Below, in pieces: positions 15,581-24,437 of a stretch of DNA of 39,298 bases. Under the pieces are notes generated by a model. That model did not search any database. It saw only the letters and a program-made list of their open reading frames with translations, and was not told the DNA's origin. Made by a program: the position numbers and the translations under genes. The stretch comes from Planctomycetota bacterium. GTDB lineage: Bacteria > Planctomycetota > UBA1135 > UBA2386. Position 1 is the first letter of the stretch. Each line of letters starts with the position of its first letter. The DNA lies in NCBI GenBank assembly GCA_016794485.1, contig JAEUHV010000314.1, positions 1-39,298 of the forward strand, read 5' to 3'.

Positions 15581-17287
15581 ATGAGTCCGTTCCGCCTCGG
15601 TTGTCTCCTCTCGTCCGGCATGGCCTCGCTGGTGGCGCAGTCGTTCAGCTATCCCGACTTCGCCAATCCGGCGCAGTTGCAGATGCTCGGCAATGCCAGC
15701 CTGGTGGCCGGGGCGCTGCGCCTCGTGCCGAACGCGCCGTTCCAGGGCGGTTGGGCGTGGCGGCAGACGCCGGTGTCGCTCACGTTCGGCTTCTCGACGA
15801 CGTTCACGTTCCGGATCGCGCCGTCGGCTGCAGGCACGCGCGGCGAAGGTCTCGCGTTCGTGCTGCACGGCGATCCGCTCGGCGCGCAGGCCACGGGCGG
15901 TGCGGCGTGGGGGCTCGGTTACGGCAGCGGCTCGAACGCCGCGATCGGCATCCGGCGGTCCCTGGTCGTCGAGATCGACACCTACCGCGACGTGTTCCTC
16001 GGCGACACCAGCGCCAACGAAGTGTCGCTGCACTCGGCCGGCGTCAACGGCAACAGCGAACTGGAGAGCGCCTCGCTGGTGCGCGCGACGCCGGCGACGC
16101 TGCTGGCCGACGGCTTGCCGCACACGCTGCAGATCGCCTATGTGCCCGGACTCGTCGAGGTGTTCCTCGACGGCGCTTCGACGCCGCTGCTGTCGCGCGC
16201 GTGGAACCACGCGAACGGCGGCACGCTGGCCAGCGGCGGCGCGGTCGGCGGACTCGGCCTGGCCAACGACCAGGCCTGGCTCGGCTTCTGTGCGACCACC
16301 GGGTCCGGCGGACTCACGCAACTGGTCGAGATCGCGTCGTGGTCGTGTGTCGTCGATCCGGGGCCGGACCCGTGTTACCAGGGCACGTTTCCCGCGAACC
16401 TGCTGACCGTGCAGGGCCAGTCCGGCGGCGCCACGCGCACGGTGCGGCTCGGTGCGGGCCAGTCGTTCGCCATCGGCGTCGGCGCGCCCGCGGGCGGCAG
16501 CGGTCTGCCCTACGTGTTGTTCGCATCGCTGGCGCCGCAGCCGGGTGCGTTCGGTACGCAACTCGGCTTCGGCCAGACGTGTTTCCCCGTGTTGCCGGCC
16601 AGTGCGAACGAACTCGTCGTCGTCGACACGTTCGGGGTGTTGCCGGGCCTGCTCGGCGGCGCGCCCGCGCCGTATTCGATCGGGTTGCCGCCGGGCCTCG
16701 GTTTGACGCCGCTCGACTTCACGCTGCAGGCGGTGCTCGCCTCGTCGCTGGCGCCGTTCACGCTCGGCGTCACCAACGCGATCGACGTCGAGTTCCGGCC
16801 GGTGCCGGCACCCACGGCGACGGGGGTCGTGCCGACCAGCGCTGCCACGGGGGCCACCTGCAGCATCAGCGGGAGCGGGTTCCTGCCCGGGCTGACCTTG
16901 TCGGTCGGGAGCCTGTCGATCGCGCCGATCCAGGTGACGCCGACGCAGGTGACGTTCGCGTATCCGGGCGGCCTCGCCTGCAACAGCACGATGCTGGTGC
17001 GCAACCCGGACGGCCAGCAGGCGACGATCGGGATCAACCCGCAAGCGGCGATCACGAACATGTCGGTGGCGTCGGGGCCTGCAGCGGGTGGATCGTTGGT
17101 GGTGCTGCAAGGAAGCGGGTTCGCCGCCGGCACGACGGTGACCGTCGGCGGAGCGCCCGCGAACCTCTTGGCGGTGAGCACCGGCGTGGTGGTCTTCAAC
17201 ACGCCGCCGGGAACGCCCGGCCCGAAGCCCGTGGTGGTCACGCCGCCGGGCGGCTGCGCGGCGCAGTCGACGTTCACCTACCTCTGA
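15581..17287 (+). CDS. Secreted L-type-lectin-like protein with two IPT/TIG domains
   Basis: 568 residues. The signal peptide ends SLVA|QSFS. Residues ~20-265 form a legume/L-type-lectin-like jelly roll: GWAWRQTPVSLTFGFSTTFT, GLAFVLHGDP, the acidic strand LVVEIDTYRD, NEVSLHSAGVNGN, and HTLQIAYVPGLVEVFLDG. Residues ~285-420 hold a beta module with LRLGAGQSFAIGVGAPAGGSG-like character, related to the C-terminal module of its neighbours. Two IPT/TIG Ig-like domains follow (about 425-495 and 500-568), marked by 'GSGFLPGLTLSVGS' and 'GSGFAAGTTVTVGGAPA'. It is probably an extracellular glycan-binding protein. It is divergent from the C15-like gene with 73 nt between starts. Confidence 0.8.
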   Translation: MSPFRLGCLLSSGMASLVAQSFSYPDFANPAQLQMLGNASLVAGALRLVPNAPFQGGWAWRQTPVSLTFGFSTTFTFRIAPSAAGTRGEGLAFVLHGDPLGAQATGGAAWGLGYGSGSNAAIGIRRSLVVEIDTYRDVFLGDTSANEVSLHSAGVNGNSELESASLVRATPATLLADGLPHTLQIAYVPGLVEVFLDGASTPLLSRAWNHANGGTLASGGAVGGLGLANDQAWLGFCATTGSGGLTQLVEIASWSCVVDPGPDPCYQGTFPANLLTVQGQSGGATRTVRLGAGQSFAIGVGAPAGGSGLPYVLFASLAPQPGAFGTQLGFGQTCFPVLPASANELVVVDTFGVLPGLLGGAPAPYSIGLPPGLGLTPLDFTLQAVLASSLAPFTLGVTNAIDVEFRPVPAPTATGVVPTSAATGATCSISGSGFLPGLTLSVGSLSIAPIQVTPTQVTFAYPGGLACNSTMLVRNPDGQQATIGINPQAAITNMSVASGPAAGGSLVVLQGSGFAAGTTVTVGGAPANLLAVSTGVVVFNTPPGTPGPKPVVVTPPGGCAAQSTFTYL

Positions 17288-17290
17288 ACG

Positions 17291-18913
17291 TCACGCATCG
17301 CCGGCGGCTTGCATGCGCCGTTGCCGCCGTTCGTCGGCGGTCAGCTCGCTCTCGAGTCGTCCCAGGAACGCCGCCCCTTCCTTGGCGCGGATGAACTGCG
17401 CGAACAACGGCGAGACGAGGCGTACGTGCGCCAGCATGTCGAGCGCGACCTGCCGGTACGAGAAGTGGCCTTCGGGACCGCTGCGCAGTTCGACGAAGTA
17501 GGCGACCTGGCGCGGGTCGAACACGATGCGCACGCGCTGCAGGAACGCGAACGGCGTCACGTAGCCCGCCGCGTGCGGGAAGCGCTGCGCCAGGCGTTGC
17601 TGGCGTTCGGCCGCGCGTTCGAGCGTGGCCGTGTATTCGCCGGCGAGGCCGGCTTCGTGCATCAGCGGCGGCACCGCGAACCCGTGCACCGTGGTCAGCA
17701 GCTGCTGCTGCTGCAGTCCCTTCCGGTGCCGGCCGATGTCGCGGTAGGCGCCGAAGTCGAGCACGGTCTCGAACTCGAACGGGGCCGCGCCTTCGAACGC
17801 GGCCGGCCACGCATCGTGGCTGCCGCGCGCCGCCATGACCTTGTCCATCAGGTCTTGGCGTTGGCCCGCGGTCAGCGCCTTGACGCGCTGCACGAGGGCT
17901 GCGAACGGCTGCTGCGCATGCTCGAACAGCAGCGATGCGAGCAGGCGGTCGTCGAGCTCGCGATCCCAGGCCAGGAGCTCGGTGTGCCCGGTCGCCGGCC
18001 CGGCGTGCGTCTTCGTCGCGGCGAGGCCGAGATCGCGCACGATCTGCGGCACCAGTTGCTGTAGCGATTGCGCGAACGAGTTCGGGCGCGCGTGCTTGAG
18101 CAGCGTCGGCAGCGCCTTCTCGGCCTCTTGCTGCATGCGTTCGCCGACCAGGCGAAACTCGGCGAGCGGGTGGCTCTTCAGTTCGGTCACCACGTCGGCC
18201 AGCGTGCGCGCGTCGACGACCATCCCCCACTTGGTGAAGATCGCCGGCGTCAGCAGGTAACGCGCTGCGTCGAACGCCTCGGCGCGCAGCGTGCGCAACC
18301 ACGGCGCTTCCTTCTCGCCGGCCTGCAGCGGACGCACCTTCTGCAGGTGCGCGAGCAGCCGTTCGGTCGCGGTCGTGTAGAGCCCGAACGTCTCGGCCAA
18401 CGTGGCTTCGTAGGCGGCGGCGAGGTCGCCGCCGGCCGCCGTCACGTCCGGATCGCGCCAGTGCATCTCGGCGGTGAACGGGATGTAGCGCGTCGACGAC
18501 TCCTCGAACGAGCAGCGGCGTTCGCGCTGCACGAAGCGCGTCACCAGCTGCGACACGCGTTCGACCGCGAGGTGCACCATGGATCCCTCGCGCAGCGAGT
18601 TGTGGCCGTGGTCGATCGCGTAGGTCTTGAGGAACTGGCCCGACTTGTCGGCCATCACCGACGACAGCGCATCGACCGCGGCCGGCGGCGGCCCGAGCGA
18701 CTCCAGCGTGCGGCCCTGCGCCTCGAGGCCCTGGCGCAGGCGGTCGAGGAACTGGTCGCGCATCGACTTGCTCGACCGCGAGTAGACGCCGTTCAACGTC
18801 GCCGCGACCTCGGCCGGCAGGTTGCGGACGAGGTAGACGTCGGCGTGCTGCGGCCCGTCGACCACCGAGAAGTAGGTCTGCAGCAGCGCCCGTTCGAAGT
18901 CGCTGTAGGCCAT
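17291..18913 (-). CDS. Tandem ThyX-like protein (flavin-dependent thymidylate synthase family)
   Basis: 540 residues, about twice a ThyX subunit. The first half has the ThyX pattern: YAIDHGHNSLREGSMVHLAV, ERVSQLVTRFVQRERRCSFE and ESSTRYIPF (residues ~95-148). Here RERRCSFEESSTR stands for RHRxxSxNxxSxR, with His replaced by Glu and Asn by Glu. The second half has a degenerate copy: FEFETVLDFGAYRDIGRHRK, then GLQQQQLLTTVHGF near residue 390. ThyX makes dTMP from dUMP with FAD, NADPH and methylene-THF; classical enzymes are homotetramers of ~220-residue chains. Whether this paired form is a synthase is uncertain, because signature residues differ in both halves. The small membrane protein gene ends 6 nt before its start. 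Confidence 0.82.
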   Translation of the reverse strand: MAYSDFERALLQTYFSVVDGPQHADVYLVRNLPAEVAATLNGVYSRSSKSMRDQFLDRLRQGLEAQGRTLESLGPPPAAVDALSSVMADKSGQFLKTYAIDHGHNSLREGSMVHLAVERVSQLVTRFVQRERRCSFEESSTRYIPFTAEMHWRDPDVTAAGGDLAAAYEATLAETFGLYTTATERLLAHLQKVRPLQAGEKEAPWLRTLRAEAFDAARYLLTPAIFTKWGMVVDARTLADVVTELKSHPLAEFRLVGERMQQEAEKALPTLLKHARPNSFAQSLQQLVPQIVRDLGLAATKTHAGPATGHTELLAWDRELDDRLLASLLFEHAQQPFAALVQRVKALTAGQRQDLMDKVMAARGSHDAWPAAFEGAAPFEFETVLDFGAYRDIGRHRKGLQQQQLLTTVHGFAVPPLMHEAGLAGEYTATLERAAERQQRLAQRFPHAAGYVTPFAFLQRVRIVFDPRQVAYFVELRSGPEGHFSYRQVALDMLAHVRLVSPLFAQFIRAKEGAAFLGRLESELTADERRQRRMQAAGDA

Positions 18914-18919
18914 CGTCGG

Positions 18920-19042
18920 CTAGCCGCGCTGCGCCGCGCGGCGGTGCATGACGAACCAGGTGGCGAACGCGCCGAGGGCGACGCCGGCGGCGAAGGCGAA
19001 CCAGACGATCGGGGCTTCCAGCGGGGTGATGTGCGCGAGCAT
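18920..19042 (-). CDS. Tiny membrane protein upstream of the ThyX-like gene
   Basis: 40 residues: MLAHITPLEAPIVWFAFAAG followed by VALGAFATWFVMHRRAAQRG. One membrane helix spans about residues 11-33 and is followed by a basic tail (HRRAAQRG), so the C terminus should be cytoplasmic. AGG lies about 12-15 nt before the ATG. Longer upstream starts would add low-complexity Arg/Ala sequence. The stop is 6 nt before the ThyX-like ATG, so the two are likely co-transcribed. No function can be assigned. Confidence 0.5.
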   Translation of the reverse strand: MLAHITPLEAPIVWFAFAAGVALGAFATWFVMHRRAAQRG

Positions 19043-19149
19043 CTGCGCATGGGAGCCTGCTGGCGGGGCCGGGGCAAGCGTCGACGCGTGGGCTTCGCGC
19101 CGAATCCGCACCCGGCGGCGGGTCGATTTGTCCCCCTGTCCGCGCACCT

Positions 19150-20985
19150 ATGGGCATGGCGATCTCGGAACGATGGTGGCGTGCGTCCGGCACGGGGTTC
19201 TTCACGGCTTGTCTGTTGGCGGGAGCTCCCGGCCAGGACTGGGTTTGGCAGGTGCCGGCCCTCGGTGCGGTCGAGTTCCGTCGCGACGACGACGCCAAGG
19301 CGAGCGAGCCGCAGCGCACGGCGGCGTTGGCGAAGTCCGCCCCGTTGGCCGGTCGGCCGCCCGACAAGTTCTTGCAGCGGTGTGCCCCCGCCCCGTGGTT
19401 GTGCGCCGGCGAACTGCGGCCCGACGGCAAGGCCCTGGCGGGGCCGGTGCGCGACCTGCGCGATGCGCTGCGCACGATCGCCTGCGACCTGCAGAGCCGT
19501 TCCTCGGTGCGCACCAGGTTCCTGCGGCTCGTCCCGTACGGCGACGTGGTGCTGAGCGGCAGCTGGTCACCGCCCGGGCCCGACGGCACACAGACGTTGC
19601 GTGGCACGATGGCGGCGAGTGCGCCGGCTGCACTCGCCGGCGAAACGCGCGAGCAGCTGGCCCGACTGCAGCCCTTCCTGTGCGTCGACGCCTCCGGCAC
19701 GTTGGCGATGGCGCGCACCGTCGATGCGGCGCGCGGCGTGGTCACGCAGTGGAACGGCACGCTCGACCTCGTCGTCGAGGAGGCGGACAAGTCGTTTCGC
19801 CGCGTCCAGGTCGCCGACCGCTGGACGCTGGTCGCGGTGCATCCGAACCAGGACGGCGAGTTCCGCACGCGCGTGCGTCAGGCGATCGAAGCCGGCACGC
19901 AGTGGATCCGCGATGCGATCGACGAGCAGAAGTCGTTCCTGGTCGACAAGGGCGGCGACGAACGCAACTACGGCAGCGGACGGCTGGCGCTCGGGCTGCT
20001 CGCGTTGCTGCACGGCGGCGTGCCGGCGGCCGACCCGGTGGTGCAGAAGGGCTTCACCGAACTGCGCAAGCGGAAGCACGAGGACAGCTACACGCTGGCG
20101 ACGGCGTTGATGGCGTTGGCGGCGCTGCACACGCCACCCGGCGAGGCCTCCCGGTTGCGCGAAGGGTCGCTGACGACGCTGCCGAGACGCGAACTGCCGG
20201 CGAAGGACCGCGACCTCGCGGCGAAGTGGCTGAAGCAGTTGCTCGGCAACGTCGACCCGCGCGGCGACGGGCTCGGCGTGCTGCGCTTCAACTACACCGC
20301 GGGTCCGCGCTACGACACCTCGCTGCAGCAGTACGGGCTGCTCGGCATGTGGGCCGCGCACGGCTGCGGGCTCGACGTTCCGGCGGGGGCGTTCGGGCGC
20401 GCCGGCAAGCACCTGCTCGACGTGCAGGGCAAGGCGCGTGGGGCGCTGACGCTGCGCACCGCGACCTATGCGCAGATGCGCGATGCGGTGTGGACCGACG
20501 GCGTGCCGGAGGAGGACGAACGTCGCGCGCAGCCGCGTGGCTTCGCCTACGAGGAAGCGGACGAGCCGCCGTTCGGGTCGATGACCGCGGCCGGCGTCAG
20601 CGGGCTCTTGCTCGCGCGCGCCGGCATGGTGGCGCGCGGCGAGGACGACAAGGCGCTCGGCAAGGCGATCGACGATGCGATCCGCGACGGCTACGCGTGG
20701 CTCGGCGCCGAGTTCTCGGTGCGCTGCAATCCCGGCTGGGCCGAACGCGCCGACAACCACTGGTACTACTGGCTCTACTGCCTGGAGCGCTCGTGCGAAC
20801 TCGGCGGCGTCGCGCGACTGCAGGGCCGCGACTGGTACTTCGAAGGCGGCCTGCAGCTCATGGCCCAGCAGCAGCCGAACGGCTCGTTCCGCGCCGAGCA
20901 CTCGTCGACGCTGCTGCTCGACAGCACGTCGTTCGCGGTGCTGTTCCTCGCCAAGGCGACCGCCGCCGCGGTCACCGGGAAATAG
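19150..20985 (+). CDS. Secreted prenyltransferase/squalene-cyclase-like toroid-repeat protein
   Basis: 611 residues. A signal peptide with core GFFTACLLAGAPG precedes Gln-Asp. A ~220-residue N-terminal beta/alpha region is followed by an alpha/alpha-toroid repeat domain (about 225-600). It has GSGRLALGLLALLHGGVP, DSYTLATALMALAALH, YDTSLQQYGLLGMWAA, FGSMTAAGVSGLLLAR, HWYYWLYCLERSCELGG and NGSFRAEHSSTLLLDSTSFA. These are QW-like helical repeats of the prenyltransferase/squalene-oxidase repeat family. The DxDD catalytic motif of squalene-hopene cyclases was not seen, so terpene cyclisation is unlikely. A paralog lies at 38364-39298. Secreted forms of this repeat family are common in planctomycetes, where their role is unknown. 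Confidence 0.78.
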   Translation: MGMAISERWWRASGTGFFTACLLAGAPGQDWVWQVPALGAVEFRRDDDAKASEPQRTAALAKSAPLAGRPPDKFLQRCAPAPWLCAGELRPDGKALAGPVRDLRDALRTIACDLQSRSSVRTRFLRLVPYGDVVLSGSWSPPGPDGTQTLRGTMAASAPAALAGETREQLARLQPFLCVDASGTLAMARTVDAARGVVTQWNGTLDLVVEEADKSFRRVQVADRWTLVAVHPNQDGEFRTRVRQAIEAGTQWIRDAIDEQKSFLVDKGGDERNYGSGRLALGLLALLHGGVPAADPVVQKGFTELRKRKHEDSYTLATALMALAALHTPPGEASRLREGSLTTLPRRELPAKDRDLAAKWLKQLLGNVDPRGDGLGVLRFNYTAGPRYDTSLQQYGLLGMWAAHGCGLDVPAGAFGRAGKHLLDVQGKARGALTLRTATYAQMRDAVWTDGVPEEDERRAQPRGFAYEEADEPPFGSMTAAGVSGLLLARAGMVARGEDDKALGKAIDDAIRDGYAWLGAEFSVRCNPGWAERADNHWYYWLYCLERSCELGGVARLQGRDWYFEGGLQLMAQQQPNGSFRAEHSSTLLLDSTSFAVLFLAKATAAAVTGK

Positions 20986-21015
20986 GCCGCTGCCGCACCT
21001 GGCCGCCGCGCGGGC

Positions 21016-21957
21016 CTAGTGACCGCCCTGTCCTTCGAGGAAGCGCTCGACCTCGATCGCCGCCATGCAGCCCGAACCCGCCGCGGTCACCGCTTGCCGG
21101 TAGTAGCTGTCCTGGCAGTCGCCGGCCGCGAACACGCCTTCGATGTTGGTCGCGGTCTTGCCGGGCACGGTCTTGATGTAGCCCTTGTCGTCCATGGTCA
21201 GCAGGCCCTTGAACAGCTGCGTGTTCGGCTGGTGGCCGATCGCCAGGAACAGGCCGTCCGCGGGCACCTGCTTCTTCTTGCCGTCGAGCGTGCCGGTCAG
21301 TTCGACGCCCGTCACCTTGCCTTTGCTCACGTCGAGCACGTCGGTGACGTTGCTGTTCCACAGCACTTCGACCTTCGGGTTCTTCAGCGCGCGGTCCTGC
21401 ATGATCTTCGAGGCGCGCAGCGCGTCGCGTCGCACGACCAGGAACACCTTGCTGGCGTACTTGGTCAGGAAGTTCGCTTCCTCGCACGCCGAGTCGCCGC
21501 CGCCGACGACGTAGACGACCTTGTTCTTGAAGAAGAACCCGTCGCAGGTGGCGCACGCCGACACGCCGCGGCCCTGCAGCGCCTTCTCGTTCGGCAGGCC
21601 GAGGTAGAGCGCCGACGCGCCGGTCGACACGATCAGGGTCTGCGTCTTCCACACCGTGCCCGATTCGCTGGTCACCGTGAACGGCCGCTGCTTCAAGTCG
21701 ACCGCGACGCCGACTTCGTCGAGCACCTGCGTGCCGAAGCGCGCCGCCTGGTGGCGGAACTTCTCCATCATCTCCGGCCCCATCACGCCTTCGGGGAAGC
21801 CGGGGTAGTTCTCGACTTCACTGGTGATGGTGAGTTGGCCGCCGGGTTGGCGGCCGGTCAGCAGGACCGGGGCGAGGTTGGCGCGCGCGGCGTAGATCGC
21901 GGCGGTATAGCCCGCGGGGCCGGAACCGAGGATGAGCGTCTTCAGGGGTTCGGTCAT
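21016..21957 (-). CDS. trxB: Thioredoxin-disulfide reductase
   Basis: 313 residues, standard length. The FAD-binding motif GSGPAGYTAAIYAARA is at the N terminus. Next come the GGQL..T.EVENYPGF segment, the redox-active CATC at about residues 134-137 within SACATCDGFFFKNK, the NADPH-binding GGGDSACEEA near 152, and the second FAD motif GVFAAGDCQDSYYRQAVTAA near the C terminus. It passes electrons from NADPH through FAD to thioredoxin in the cytoplasm. No trxA is in the window. The lipoprotein gene lies 67 nt upstream on the same strand and may share its transcript. It converges on the toroid-repeat gene with a 30-nt gap. Confidence 0.97.
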   Translation of the reverse strand: MTEPLKTLILGSGPAGYTAAIYAARANLAPVLLTGRQPGGQLTITSEVENYPGFPEGVMGPEMMEKFRHQAARFGTQVLDEVGVAVDLKQRPFTVTSESGTVWKTQTLIVSTGASALYLGLPNEKALQGRGVSACATCDGFFFKNKVVYVVGGGDSACEEANFLTKYASKVFLVVRRDALRASKIMQDRALKNPKVEVLWNSNVTDVLDVSKGKVTGVELTGTLDGKKKQVPADGLFLAIGHQPNTQLFKGLLTMDDKGYIKTVPGKTATNIEGVFAAGDCQDSYYRQAVTAAGSGCMAAIEVERFLEGQGGH

Positions 21958-22024
21958 GGGAGGAACGGCCGCATGCTACGAGACAGGCGAGCTTCGTTCC
22001 GTCCGATTCTGTCGGAGCCGTGGG

Positions 22025-22492
22025 TCAGCGCCGCGGCTGCGCGAGCTCCCACTGCCGGATCCGGTCGTGATCGGCCGGGGTCAGTTCGCGCGGCGCGAGC
22101 TCCTCCTTGCTGCCGGAGGCTTCGCGGATCTCCGCGGTCAGCGCCGCCGAGGCGACCAGGTCGACGACCAGCTTGCCGTGTTCGCGCACGACCACGAACT
22201 CGGCCTGCTTGCCGCCGGCGGCGGGATCGGCCACCTGTACGCGGTATTCGTGGCCTTCCGTCCGGGCACCGAGCACCTCGAGCGCGGGCTGCGACGCGAC
22301 CCGGTCCCACGGCATGTCGGCCAGCACCGCCGCCGATTCCTGCGTCAACAACGCGCGGCATGCGGCTTCGTCCTTCTGCCGCAGTGCCTGCTGGAACGAG
22401 GCGAAGGCGGCGTGGGCATTCCCTGGGCCGGGATCGTGGCCACACCCGGCGAGCACCAGGATCGCACATGCCATCGGCAGGACCGTCCGCAT
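22025..22492 (-). CDS. Small lipoprotein, NTF2/DUF4878-like
   Basis: 155 residues with a lipoprotein signal: MRTVLPMACAILVLAGC, lipobox LAGC with Cys17. The mature part reads AAFASFQQALRQKDEAACRA, LLTQES, then YRVQVADPAAGGKQAEFVVV and REHGKLVVDLV. That alternation of helix and strands resembles the NTF2-like DUF4878 or lumazine-binding-type lipoproteins. It is likely anchored to a membrane on the periplasmic side. Ligand and role are unknown. An internal ATG (22474) is an alternative start that keeps the lipobox. Confidence 0.7.
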   Translation of the reverse strand: MRTVLPMACAILVLAGCGHDPGPGNAHAAFASFQQALRQKDEAACRALLTQESAAVLADMPWDRVASQPALEVLGARTEGHEYRVQVADPAAGGKQAEFVVVREHGKLVVDLVASAALTAEIREASGSKEELAPRELTPADHDRIRQWELAQPRR

Positions 22493-22560
22493 GTGGCGAA
22501 CATCGGCATGTCCCGGCCCGGGACTGGATCCCATCTCGGCGCGGTCGGCATACTGGGCGC

Positions 22561-24378
22561 ATGCCGCTTCCTCGCTTCGCGGCGGCGTTGCCCTGGATGT
22601 TCGGGCTGGGGCTGGCCGCACAGGATCGCGCTCCGGAGCCGGAGCGGCGGCCGACGTTCGTGCGCGTGGAGTCGGCAAGCGGCGACACCGTGGCCGGGGC
22701 CGTGGTGACGTTCGCCGGTTGCCTGCCGCATCTCGGCGTCGAAGTCGGTCCGCGCGACGTGCAGCAGGTGGCGACCGATGCGCGCGGCCGGGCCCAAGCC
22801 AAGTTGTCGACCGAGGCGTGTTACGCGGTGTGGGCCGTCGGGCCGGCGAACGAACGTGGGGAACGGGCGGCGACGCCTGCGCACGGCTGGATCGGTGCGG
22901 GCAGGGTGTTGACGCTGCGGCTCGGCGATCCGACCGCACCGCGGCGGGTGCGTTGGAGCGGTGCCGAGGCCTGGGCCGCGGTGGGGCCGCTGCGGTGCTT
23001 TGCGATGACGTCGGCGCCAGGGACCGAGGTCGAACTCGCACCGGATGTGGACGGCATGATGACGTTGCCGCACGATCCGGTGGTGGTGCTCGAAGTGCGC
23101 ACCGCGCGCGGCGAGCCGCTGTGGACCCTGCCGGTGGGCGACACCGTGGCGATCCCGCCGCCTGCCCGCGTGCCGGTGCGCGTCACCGACGATTCTGGTG
23201 CGGCCCTGCCCGGGGCCATCGTCCGGCACCGGGTCGGGCGTTTGTCGCCTTGGCGGTTCGACGGTCTCGGCAGCGTCGGGCTCGATCGCTGGCGCGAACT
23301 CGGCCGCGCCGATGCCGACGGCAAGTGCGAAGTCACGGTGCCCTACCTCGGCAATCCGCTGCAGGATCCGAACGGCGGCGACTTGCTGTTGTTCGCGGGT
23401 GCGGCCGGGCGCAGCGCCGTCGCCGGCGGCATCTTCCGCAAGGCGCCGTTGCAGGACGATCGCAAGCTGGCGAAGTTCGGTGGCGACGTGCTCGAGTTCC
23501 GGGTGCCGTCGGTGTCGCCGCTCGCGGGAACGGTGGGGCCCGCGCATGCCGGTGCCACGGTGCACCTGGCCGCCGTGTGCAAGATGTGGTTCGAGCGCAG
23601 CAGCTACCAGCACGACCCGCGCTCGTTCACGACGACGGTCGGGGGCGACGGGTCGTTCGTGTTCGCCGACGTGCCGGAGGAACTGCACTCGTGCCGGCTG
23701 TCGTTGGTGCGTGCCGACGGTTCGGTGCAGGGCCTGCCGATCGTGCCGGCGATGCAGGGCCGGATCATCCCGCCCGAGTTCGCCGAAGGCGGCACCGGCG
23801 TGGACGGGTTCGCCGACGTGGTGGTCGCATGCGCGGATCCCGCCGGCGCCAAGACCGCGGGGGTCGTGATGGTGTTGGTGCCCGCGGAACGGCCCGGCGT
23901 GCTGCTGCGCGACGCCTCGATGCGGGTCGTCACGGGCGCGCGCGGCAGCCGCACGCTGCGCCTCGCGTTGGGCAAGTGGATGTTGTTCGCGTCGAACGAT
24001 TCCGGGTGGGCGGCGCAGGTGGTCGACGTGGGGGCTGCGACGAGCACGATCGACCTTGGCATGCAGCCGATGCAGAGCATGCGCGTCCTGCTGCGGGATC
24101 CCGGCGGGTCGCCGGTCGCCGGGGCCTCGGTGAATGTCGGTGGCTCGACGGTGCGCGGGTCGAACGATCCGCTGCAGTCGCTGCTCCAGAGCCTGCGTTC
24201 GCACTGGGCGAACGCTTGGGCGCAGTTGCGCACCGATGCGAACGGCCAGCTCGTGATCGCGTTCGTGCCGGTCGAGGGCGTGCTGCAGAAGCTGCGGCTG
24301 ACGGCGCCGTCCGGCGCGACGACGGAGGAGTTCGTATTGGAGCCCAACGCCGACGGGCTCGTGCTCACCCTCAAGTGA
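22561..24378 (+). CDS. Secreted carboxypeptidase-regulatory-like (Ig-like) protein
   Basis: 605 residues. The signal peptide ends LGLAA|QDRAPEP. The mature protein appears to be a chain of beta-sandwich units of the carboxypeptidase-regulatory/transthyretin type. Units show patterns such as VRVESASGDTVAGAVVTFAG, PVRVTDDSGAALPGAIVRHR, RVLLRDPGGSPVAGASVNVG and 'TDANGQLVIAFVP'. The [V/I].[D].[sG]..[l/v].GA.V signature recurs at least three times. Such domains usually serve in adhesion or as structural modules. No catalytic domain was found. It is divergent from the lipoprotein gene with a 68-nt spacer, and the next same-strand gene starts 59 nt later. Confidence 0.72.
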   Translation: MPLPRFAAALPWMFGLGLAAQDRAPEPERRPTFVRVESASGDTVAGAVVTFAGCLPHLGVEVGPRDVQQVATDARGRAQAKLSTEACYAVWAVGPANERGERAATPAHGWIGAGRVLTLRLGDPTAPRRVRWSGAEAWAAVGPLRCFAMTSAPGTEVELAPDVDGMMTLPHDPVVVLEVRTARGEPLWTLPVGDTVAIPPPARVPVRVTDDSGAALPGAIVRHRVGRLSPWRFDGLGSVGLDRWRELGRADADGKCEVTVPYLGNPLQDPNGGDLLLFAGAAGRSAVAGGIFRKAPLQDDRKLAKFGGDVLEFRVPSVSPLAGTVGPAHAGATVHLAAVCKMWFERSSYQHDPRSFTTTVGGDGSFVFADVPEELHSCRLSLVRADGSVQGLPIVPAMQGRIIPPEFAEGGTGVDGFADVVVACADPAGAKTAGVVMVLVPAERPGVLLRDASMRVVTGARGSRTLRLALGKWMLFASNDSGWAAQVVDVGAATSTIDLGMQPMQSMRVLLRDPGGSPVAGASVNVGGSTVRGSNDPLQSLLQSLRSHWANAWAQLRTDANGQLVIAFVPVEGVLQKLRLTAPSGATTEEFVLEPNADGLVLTLK

Positions 24379-24437
24379 GCAGACGGATCTTCGAGCCCCT
24401 TGCGGAGCATGGCGGCGGGGAGGTATCGAGGTCGCGC

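Noticed and set aside
21019..22560. Long upstream extension of the frame at 22561-24378
   Set aside because: It is antisense to trxB and the lipoprotein gene; the signal peptide at 22561 gives the true start.
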